From contig LXTK01000163.1 of NCBI GenBank assembly GCA_001643475.1, positions 1 through 13,048 on the forward strand: a stretch of 13,048 nt of DNA, read 5' to 3'. The number at the start of each line of letters is the position of its first letter. The first letter of the stretch is position 1. The position numbers and the translations under genes are program-made. The notes beneath the pieces were generated by a model, which searched no databases, was not told where the DNA came from, and saw nothing but the letters and a program-made list of their open reading frames with translations. Below, in pieces: positions 8,075 to 13,048 of this stretch. The stretch is from Proteobacteria bacterium SPGG2. GTDB lineage: Bacteria; Pseudomonadota; Gammaproteobacteria; Acidiferrobacterales; SPGG2.

Positions 8075-9438
8075 CGGCTGAATGCATCCTTGTGGTTGAT
8101 GACGAGCCCGATATTCGCCGGCTCGTACAAGAGATTCTAGAAGACGAACAATATCAGGTCGTCACTGCCCAAAATGCGGCGGCGGCCCGTGAGGCCTACT
8201 CCGACCTAAATCCTGATCTCGTATTGCTAGACATCTGGATGCCGGATACGGATGGCATATCGTTGCTCAAGGAATGGTCACAAACCGGCAAGCCACATGT
8301 GCCTATTGTCATGATGTCTGGGCACGGTACGGTTGATACGGCGGTTGAGGCCACGCGCTTCGGAGCTTGCGACTTCATCGAGAAGCCGCTGTCGATTGGC
8401 AAACTATTGGTAACGGTTGAGCGAGCTCTGCAAAATGCCCGGCACACAGATGAGATCAGCGATCCACAACGTCGGACACAATCAGTCTCGACCTTGGTCG
8501 GGCACAGCGCCATCATGCAACGACTGCGCGAGGACGTAGAGCGGGTTGCAAAAACGGATAGCTGGGTGCTTATCACCGGTGAACCAGGTAGCGGCAAAGC
8601 GGTGGCCAGCCGCTACCTTCATGCGCAAAGTGAACGTGCGAATCAGCCATTTGTCGAAATTGCTCTGTCAGTGGTTCCAGCGAAAAACGTCGCGGCAGTG
8701 CTCTTCGGTCGTGAAATCCAAGGCGGCATTACAGCTGGCAGTTTTGAGCAGGCGGCTGGCGGCACATTGGTACTGTATGAGGTTGGCGAACTAGATGCTG
8801 CAACTCAGTCACAGTTGGTCAGAGTCTTGGCGGAGCAAAAGTTTGTGCGCGCCGGCGGCACACGGTCACTCGATATGAACGTGCGTGTGATCGCCAGCAG
8901 CAGCCAGAATCTTAAGAAAAAGGTCGGCGATGGCAGTTTCCGTGAAGATCTGTACTACCGGCTAAACGTTGTACCGATACATATGCCACCGCTAAGAGAG
9001 CATCGTGAAGACGTACCCGAACTCATTAACTTTTATCGCGATTGGATGGTAGAACAAGAACGATTGCCGTTCCGTAAGTTCTCGACGCCAGCAGCCAATC
9101 AGCTACGAAACTATTCTTGGCCAGGGAACGTGCGTGAGCTTAGAAACATGGTGCAGCGATTACTGGTTCTCAATCGTGACGTGGAGATTGGCGAACCGGA
9201 GGTTGAGCGTGCGCTTAGCAATCACGGTGCAAGCAACGAAGAAATCTCCGAGTCGGCTTTTGATCTCCCACTTCGCGCCGCCCGAGATCAGTTTGAAAAG
9301 GCTTATCTCGAGTACCATTTAAAGCGCACACGTGGAAATGTAAGTGAATTGGCGGCCCTAGCAGATATGGAGCGCACTCACCTTTACCGTAAACTGAAGA
9401 GTCTCGGGATTGATCCCAAATCATCACGACAAAAATAG
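8071..9438 (+). CDS. ntrX: NtrX-type response regulator with degenerate AAA+ domain
   Basis: 455 residues. The receiver domain (1-120) is intact: acidic pocket D10/D11, phosphoacceptor D54 (LLDIWMPDTDG), S83 and K105. The central AAA+ domain (about 142-375) has a P-loop GEPGSGK (170-176), the RED/LYYRLNV segment (291-300) and the WPGNVREL motif (350-357). It lacks the GAFTGA loop that contacts sigma-54: after LFG (211-213) comes REIQGGITA and then directly GSFEQA. Walker B reads GTLVLYEVGEL, with Tyr236 in place of the aspartate; the sensor I region reads ASSSQN instead of AATNRD. The C-terminal Fis-type helix-turn-helix (about 407-447, GNVSELAALADMERTHLYRKL) is good. Absence of GAFTGA is, as I recall, a trait of NtrX, which fits the NtrY partner. 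It probably regulates transcription by DNA binding without sigma-54 (inference). Confidence 0.9.
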   Translation: MTAECILVVDDEPDIRRLVQEILEDEQYQVVTAQNAAAAREAYSDLNPDLVLLDIWMPDTDGISLLKEWSQTGKPHVPIVMMSGHGTVDTAVEATRFGACDFIEKPLSIGKLLVTVERALQNARHTDEISDPQRRTQSVSTLVGHSAIMQRLREDVERVAKTDSWVLITGEPGSGKAVASRYLHAQSERANQPFVEIALSVVPAKNVAAVLFGREIQGGITAGSFEQAAGGTLVLYEVGELDAATQSQLVRVLAEQKFVRAGGTRSLDMNVRVIASSSQNLKKKVGDGSFREDLYYRLNVVPIHMPPLREHREDVPELINFYRDWMVEQERLPFRKFSTPAANQLRNYSWPGNVRELRNMVQRLLVLNRDVEIGEPEVERALSNHGASNEEISESAFDLPLRAARDQFEKAYLEYHLKRTRGNVSELAALADMERTHLYRKLKSLGIDPKSSRQK

Positions 9439-9462
9439 CTCTGAGTTACCAAGAATAAAAAC

Positions 9463-10842
9463 ATGAAGATTATCATTCTCGGTGGTGGTCAAGTCGGCCT
9501 GTCGGTCGCCGAAAATCTTGTAACGGAAGACAACGACATCACCATCGTGGATACCGATGCGAATCGGTTACAGGAAATTCAGGACCGACTGGATCTGCGC
9601 ACGGTGGTGGGATATGCATCACACCCGGAGGCCTTGCGCCAAGCGGGGGCGGAGGACGCCGACATGATTTTGGCAGTTACCGGCAGCGATGAAGCAAATA
9701 TGACCGCTTGCCAGATCGCATATACTTTGTTTCACACGCCGACCAAGATTGCCCGCATCCGTTCTGCTGCGTTTCTCTCGCATCCAGAGATTTTTGCCCA
9801 GGAGGCGATACCCGTTGATGTCATTATCAGCCCAGAGCAGATTGTCGCCAGCCATATTCAGCGACTAATTGAGTATCCAAGTGCCTTGCAGGTTCTGGAC
9901 TTTGCCGACGGACTGGTCGAACTGGTCGCAGTGAAGGCGTTTTACGGTGGTCCCATGGTCGGGCACGAGTTGCGTACGATGCGCGATCATCTCCCTGGCA
10001 TCGAAGCGCGCGTCGCCGCCATCTATCGTGGTGATCGCTCGATCGTTCCAGACGGCGACACGGTTATCGAACCCGATGATGAAGTCTTCTTCCTCGCCGC
10101 CAGGAAACACATCCGTGCTGTGATGAGCGAGATGCGCAAGCTCGATAAACGCGTCAAGCGAATTATGATCGCCGGCGCTGGCAACATCGGGCGTCGTTTG
10201 GCTTCCTCGCTTGAGCGAGGAAGCTACTTGACGAAAATCATCGAGTTAGACCCGGCCCACGCACGCAGTGTGGCCGAGGAACTCAACAAGACTATTGTGT
10301 TGCTAGGCAACGCCGCCGACGAGGATCTCCTCCTCAGAGAGGGCGTAGAAGACACGGACATATTCTGCGCGATTACCAACGATGACGAGGCCAACATATT
10401 ATCAGCCATGCTCGCGAAACGCCTGGGTGCGCGTAAGGTTATGTCACTAATAAAGAGTCCGGCCTATGTCGATTTGGTCGAGAGCGGTGCCAATATCGAT
10501 ATCGCCGTTTCCCCACAGCAGGCCATCATCGGCAGCCTCTTAGCCCATGTGCGGCGCGGCGACGTAGTCGCGGTGCATTCGCTACGCCGAGGTGCGGCCG
10601 AAGCAATAGAGGCGATTGCCCATGGAGACACTTCTTCGTCGCGCGTGGTTGGGCACGCCATCGGTGATATCAAGTTGCCACGCGGCACAACGATTGGCGC
10701 ACTGGTACGTAAGAAAAAAGTAATCATTTGCCACCACAATACGGTCATCGAACCGAATGACCACGTAATCATGTTTCTGATAGACAAGAAGCATATCTCG
10801 CAAGTGGAACGCTTGTTCCAAGTCGATTATAGGTTCGTCTGA
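9463..10842 (+). CDS. trkA: Trk system K+ uptake regulatory subunit TrkA
   Basis: Peripheral membrane protein that binds NAD(H) and gates the TrkH K+ channel from the cytosolic side. 459 residues, full length (458 in E. coli). It is a tandem duplication: RCK_N 1 begins with GGGQVG (7-12) and has the acidic D30 at the end of the second strand; RCK_C 1 lies about 145-225; RCK_N 2 has GAGNIG (238-243) and ELD (261-263); RCK_C 2 lies about 370-455. ATG 9463 gives the canonical MKIIILGGGQVG start; the ribosome binding site is weak. It lies 24 nt after ntrX, with no terminator-like hairpin between, and 4 nt before trkH. A perfect inverted repeat lies inside the gene at codons 247-254. Confidence 0.97.
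   Translation: MKIIILGGGQVGLSVAENLVTEDNDITIVDTDANRLQEIQDRLDLRTVVGYASHPEALRQAGAEDADMILAVTGSDEANMTACQIAYTLFHTPTKIARIRSAAFLSHPEIFAQEAIPVDVIISPEQIVASHIQRLIEYPSALQVLDFADGLVELVAVKAFYGGPMVGHELRTMRDHLPGIEARVAAIYRGDRSIVPDGDTVIEPDDEVFFLAARKHIRAVMSEMRKLDKRVKRIMIAGAGNIGRRLASSLERGSYLTKIIELDPAHARSVAEELNKTIVLLGNAADEDLLLREGVEDTDIFCAITNDDEANILSAMLAKRLGARKVMSLIKSPAYVDLVESGANIDIAVSPQQAIIGSLLAHVRRGDVVAVHSLRRGAAEAIEAIAHGDTSSSRVVGHAIGDIKLPRGTTIGALVRKKKVIICHHNTVIEPNDHVIMFLIDKKHISQVERLFQVDYRFV
10201..10224 (+). repeat. Perfect inverted repeat (10-bp arms, 4-nt loop) within trkA
   Basis: GCTTCCTCGC (10201-10210), loop TTGA, GCGAGGAAGC (10215-10224). It fills codons 247-254 of trkA exactly, just after the second NAD-binding glycine motif. 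The loop ends can pair too, so it could be an 11-bp stem. No T tract follows, so it is not a standard terminator. Confidence 0.9.
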
Positions 10843-10846
10843 CGAC

Positions 10847-12298
10847 GTGCATTTCCTCACCATTCAGCGCGTCATGGGGCGGTTGCTGATTTTCTTCAGC
10901 AGCACCCTGTTACCGCCCATAGCGGTTTCGCTGTACTACGAAGATGGCGCCAGCCTCGCCTTCGTTATCGCCTTTGGTATCACCTTGACAACTGGATTGG
11001 TGCTGTGGATGCCGGTCGGCGCTAAAAGCAGGGAGGTGCGTGTGCGTGACGGATTCGTCATCGTCACCTTGTTCTGGGTGTTACTCGCACTGTTCGGTGC
11101 GTTGCCATTTGCCCTGGCTGACAAACCCGAAATGACGTTTACCCACGCGTTTTTCGAATCCGTCTCAGGCCTTACAACAACCGGGGCGACAGTATTGACT
11201 GGGCTTGATGACTTACCGAAATCAATCCTTTACTACCGGCAACAACTTCAGTGGTTTGGTGGCATGGGGATTATTGTGTTGGCAGTGGCGGTCATGCCCA
11301 TGTTAGGAGTCGGTGGGATGCAGTTGTACCGGGCCGAGACACCAGGACCTATCAAGGACAACAAGCTCACGCCGCGCATTACAGAAACTGCTAAGGCACT
11401 CTGGTACATTTATTTGGGTCTCACCGTGGCGTGCGCATCTGCCTATTGGCTTGCGGGCATGAGCCTATTCGATGCGATCTCCCACAGTTTTTCGACGATC
11501 GCCATCGGTGGTTTCTCAACCCACGACCTAAGCTTTGGTTACTTTGATAATCCTGCCATCGACAGCGTAGGAATCGTCTTCATGTTATTGGCAGGTATTA
11601 ACTTCGCGCTGCATTTTCATTCGTGGCACGGGCGAAGCGTTAAACCCTACTTCTTTGACGCCGAAGTGCGCGTTTATGTGTACATGCTACTCGTGGTGGC
11701 GACTATCAGTGCCGGTGTCTTGATCTTCAATCAGACTTATGACGATTGGGTGCTTGCAGTGCGGCACGGTATATTCCAGTCAGTATCCATTGCCACCACT
11801 ACCGGTTTCGCTACCACTGGGTTTCATTGGTGGCCACTGTTCTTGCCCGTTTTTTTGATCACGGCCAGTTTTGTTGGTGGTTGTGCAGGATCTACGGCTG
11901 GCGGTATGAAGGTCATTCGCGCAGTGTTGCTATACAAACAAGGATTGCGTGAAATCTTCCGTCTCATACACCCCGATGCAGTGATGCTGATTAAGGTAGG
12001 CGGCAAACCTATGGCCGATCGAATTATCAGCGCGGTGTGGGGATTCTTTGTACTCTATGTAGTTAGCTTCGGCGTACTAGCACTGGTAATGACGGGTACG
12101 GGAGCCGACCTGGTAACTGCTTTTTCTTCCGTCGCTGCCTGTTTGAATAATCTCGGTCCTGGGCTCGGTGCAGTAAGCGCCAACTATACGGAGGTGTCTT
12201 CAGCCGGAAAATGGGTGCTGTGCTTCGCCATGTTGCTGGGACGGTTAGAACTGTTCACGCTGTTGGTGTTGTTAACACCAAGCTTTTGGCGTGCTTAA
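10847..12298 (+). CDS. trkH: Trk system K+ channel/transporter subunit TrkH
   Basis: Inner-membrane pore of the Trk K+ uptake system, working as a dimer on TrkA. 483 residues, the same length as E. coli TrkH. The four pore-loop repeats of the superfamily are visible, with filter glycines in TTTGAT (110-115), TIAIGGF (217-223), ATTTGFA (316-322) and LNNLGPG (433-439). Hydrophobic helices fill most of the rest. The GTG start (10847) gives MHFLTIQRVMGRLL, matching the family N-terminus; trkA ends 4 nt upstream, so coupling is likely. Conserved segments LQWFGGMGIIVLAVAVMPMLG (from 134) and CAGSTAGGMKVIR (346-358) support TrkH rather than TrkG/KtrB alone. No sign of truncation. Confidence 0.97.
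   Translation: MHFLTIQRVMGRLLIFFSSTLLPPIAVSLYYEDGASLAFVIAFGITLTTGLVLWMPVGAKSREVRVRDGFVIVTLFWVLLALFGALPFALADKPEMTFTHAFFESVSGLTTTGATVLTGLDDLPKSILYYRQQLQWFGGMGIIVLAVAVMPMLGVGGMQLYRAETPGPIKDNKLTPRITETAKALWYIYLGLTVACASAYWLAGMSLFDAISHSFSTIAIGGFSTHDLSFGYFDNPAIDSVGIVFMLLAGINFALHFHSWHGRSVKPYFFDAEVRVYVYMLLVVATISAGVLIFNQTYDDWVLAVRHGIFQSVSIATTTGFATTGFHWWPLFLPVFLITASFVGGCAGSTAGGMKVIRAVLLYKQGLREIFRLIHPDAVMLIKVGGKPMADRIISAVWGFFVLYVVSFGVLALVMTGTGADLVTAFSSVAACLNNLGPGLGAVSANYTEVSSAGKWVLCFAMLLGRLELFTLLVLLTPSFWRA
12263..12281 (+). repeat. Perfect inverted repeat (8-bp arms, 3-nt loop) near the trkH 3' end
   Basis: TTGGTGTT (12263-12270), loop GTT, AACACCAA (12274-12281), inside codons for LVLLTPS, followed by GCTTTTGG. 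It is 15 nt before the trkH stop. The stem is AT-rich with only a short T run after it, so it is at most a weak pause or attenuation site before the TPR gene. Confidence 0.75.
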
Positions 12299-12300
12299 AC

Positions 12301-12612
12301 ATGGCCCTGATCGATAATCTTGAAACCATGTTACGCCGTGGCCAAGACAACGCCTTGGTACGCTATGGTCTGGGAAACGAATATTTAAAGCTAAAGGAGT
12401 TTGATAAGGCCGTCGAACACCTAGCGAAGGCAGTGAAGTTTGATCACGGTTATTCGGCCGCGTGGAAGTCACTAGGCAAAGCGCTTGCCTCAGCGGGGAG
12501 AAATCCGGAAGCGATTGAGGCGTACGAAACTGGGGTCGAGGTAGCCGAGAAAAAGGGAGACGTGCAAGCGGTTAAGGAGATGCGGGTATTTTTGAGGAGA
12601 CTTCAGAAATAA
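12301..12612 (+). CDS. Small TPR-repeat protein
   Basis: 103 residues from ATG 12301, two nucleotides after the trkH stop. Two tetratricopeptide repeats are visible: about 18-51 (ALVRYGLGNEYLKLKEF, then DKAVEHLAKAVKFD) and 52-85 (SAAWKSLGKALASAGR, then PEAIEAYETGVEVAEKKG). A short capping helix follows (VKEMRVFLRRL). There is no signal peptide or membrane helix, so it should be cytoplasmic and act as a protein-binding adaptor; the partner is unknown. Similar small proteins beginning MALIDNLE.ML occur in proteobacteria, by my recollection of the family. The start is chosen for the tight junction with trkH and because TPR pattern begins after it; an upstream extension would overlap trkH and looks unrelated. 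Expression probably depends on coupling, as no ribosome binding site is evident. Confidence 0.85.
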   Translation: MALIDNLETMLRRGQDNALVRYGLGNEYLKLKEFDKAVEHLAKAVKFDHGYSAAWKSLGKALASAGRNPEAIEAYETGVEVAEKKGDVQAVKEMRVFLRRLQK

Positions 12613-12633
12613 TCTTACCCCTATTCATTGTGT

Positions 12634-12683
12634 CGGCCGCTCCTCGGCCGCTGTTCCGGCAACTGCTCCTCGACCGCTGTTCC
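12634..12683. repeat. Short GC-rich direct and inverted repeats after the TPR gene
   Basis: A 19-bp unit occurs at 12639-12657 and, with one mismatch (G to A), at 12665-12683, period 26 bp. In addition CGGCCG occurs at 12634-12639 and 12645-12650, so CGGCCG-CTCCT-CGGCCG can fold into a 6-bp GC stem with a 5-nt loop, 21 nt after the TPR stop. It lacks a T tract; it might end or protect the transcript but is not a clear intrinsic terminator. Confidence 0.8.
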
Positions 12684-12764
12684 TGACGCGGTTCTACCTC
12701 CTCCATCCATGGAGTCGTGCGTTGCCCTAACTTCCTGCATCTGACCGCCAGGGACGGTGGAAAT

Positions 12765-12793
12765 GCAGAAGGATTGTTGGGAACAATCCCTGC
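12765..12793 (+). other. Hairpin of repeat copy 1
   Basis: GGATTGTT (12771-12778), loop GGG, AACAATCC (12782-12789) form a perfect 8-bp stem. It is extended by GCAG (12765-12768) pairing with CTGC (12790-12793) across an AA bulge, 12 pairs in total. No T tract follows. Confidence 0.75.
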
Positions 12794-12871
12794 CTTGCAG
12801 GTCGCCTGACGCGGTTCTACCTCCTCCATCCATGGAGTCGTGCGCATCTGACCGCCAGGGATGATGGAAAT

Positions 12872-12899
12872 GCAAAGGGTTGTTGGGAACAATCTTTGC
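12872..12899 (+). other. Hairpin of repeat copy 2
   Basis: GTTGTT (12879-12884), loop GGG, AACAAT (12888-12893), then GCAAAG (12872-12877) pairing with CTTTGC (12894-12899) across a single bulged G. This gives 12 pairs including one G-T. The lower stem differs from copy 1 on both sides (GCAG/CTGC against GCAAAG/CTTTGC), yet stays paired. Confidence 0.75.
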
Positions 12900-12900
12900 C

Positions 12901-13048
12901 CTGTCGGTTGCCCGTACGCGGGTGACTTTTGTGTCGGAGCCCGTGTGAAAGCTCAAATCCATTTTTCCAGGTGGGAGTTCACTATCACTGCTTGGTCGTG
13001 GCTCAGTTTGAATCCACGCCCTCTTGATATGACCCCGTAATGGTGCCA
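12901..13048. other. Right-edge stretch with no recognised gene
   Basis: Begins with a remnant of the repeat (12901-12925). CCCG-TACG-CGGG (12911-12922) could form a small 4-bp hairpin followed by GTGACTTTT. From the right edge the minus strand is open for 31 codons and ends at TGA 12955-12953 (reading begins WHHYGVISRGRGFKLS); this may be the tail of a gene beyond the edge but is short enough to be chance. I see no tRNA, insertion sequence end or promoter that I can support. Confidence 0.4.

Larger units (their letters stand above)
12682..12900. repeat. Tandem non-coding repeat, two near-complete copies
   Basis: Module A, 40 bp and identical, lies at 12682-12721 and 12805-12844 (period 123 bp) and contains the palindrome CTCCATccATGGAG. 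Module B starts with an identical 18-bp block GCATCTGACCGCCAGGGA (12737-12754 and 12844-12861) and continues with close similarity into a hairpin module C (12765-12793 and 12872-12899). Copy 1 has 15 extra bases between A and B (12722-12736). After copy 2, ACGCGG at 12916 with similar flanks looks like the decayed start of a third unit. The copies differ by a one-base indel between B and C, which argues against coding. I do not recognise the family; it is not a CRISPR (no spacers of regular length) and has no transposase. Confidence 0.92.

Noticed and set aside
12682..12861. CRISPR array
   Set aside because: Only two copies at 123-bp period, with most of the intervening sequence also repeated, so there are no unique spacers and no cas genes.
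12911..12931. CCCG-TACG-CGGG hairpin followed by ACTTTT as an intrinsic terminator
   Set aside because: Only four pairs and four Ts, separated by several bases, and about 300 nt from the last gene. Too weak to call.
12572..12962. Two overlapping minus-strand open frames of 106 and 113 codons across the tandem repeat
   Set aside because: They are open because the repeat itself has few stops. A one-base indel between copies makes the same repeat module read in different frames while the 40-bp module keeps its frame, so the peptide is not conserved between copies. No ribosome binding site or family resemblance.
13030..13048. Possible NtrC-like or sigma-54-like site at the right edge (TGACCC ... 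GGTGCCA, imperfect dyad; TGGCAC on the minus strand)
   Set aside because: The dyad matches at only 5 of 7 positions per arm and differs from the NtrC consensus. TGGCAC is not followed by a TTGC element at the required spacing. The window ends here, so nothing can be supported.

Overview
The window looks like a core chromosomal segment of a gammaproteobacterium. The organism is inferred from gene content and order; no rRNA or taxonomic marker is present. A leftward pair (dprA, cut by the left edge, and a LysM protein resembling TsaP) lies back to back with a rightward series def-fmt-rsmB. This is the arrangement known from Pseudomonas (dprA, the PA0020 LysM gene, def, fmt, rsmB, trkA). Here a DUF4390 gene and an NtrY/NtrX-type two-component system lie between rsmB and trkA, followed by trkH and a small TPR gene. 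The base composition is moderately GC-rich and largely even.

Layout. 1-2276, minus strand: tsaP-like LysM gene and then dprA, with the dprA ribosome binding site overlapping the LysM stop codon. 2277-2453: AT-richer divergent intergenic region with one plausible minus-strand sigma-70 promoter. 2454-12612, plus strand: def, fmt, rsmB, DUF4390, ntrY, ntrX, trkA, trkH and TPR, almost without gaps. Junctions are 16 nt apart (def/fmt and fmt/rsmB), overlapping by 23 nt (rsmB/DUF4390), 19 nt (DUF4390/ntrY) and 4 nt (ntrY/ntrX), then 24, 4 and 2 nt apart. This suggests one long, translationally coupled transcription unit. 12613-13048: a non-coding tail with short GC-rich repeats, a tandem repeat of about 110-123 bp in two near-complete copies, and an unexplained stretch to the edge.

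How the genes work together. Def and Fmt are the two ends of the formyl-methionine cycle (formylation of initiator tRNA, then deformylation of nascent protein), and RsmB methylates 16S rRNA. NtrY is a four-helix membrane sensor kinase that should phosphorylate NtrX. TrkA and TrkH are the cytosolic NAD-binding gate and the membrane pore of a K+ uptake system. The ntrYX-trkA linkage is also known in alphaproteobacteria. DprA loads RecA on incoming DNA in transformation, and TsaP belongs to the type IV pilus secretin, so the leftward pair may both relate to DNA uptake or pili (inference).

Most of the window is ordinary housekeeping sequence and I see no obvious new multi-gene system. Two points deserve attention. 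First, the NtrX AAA+ domain has lost the GAFTGA loop and the Walker B aspartate, so it is probably not a sigma-54 activator. Second, the repeats after the TPR gene hold a hairpin whose two copies differ in sequence but keep the same paired structure.
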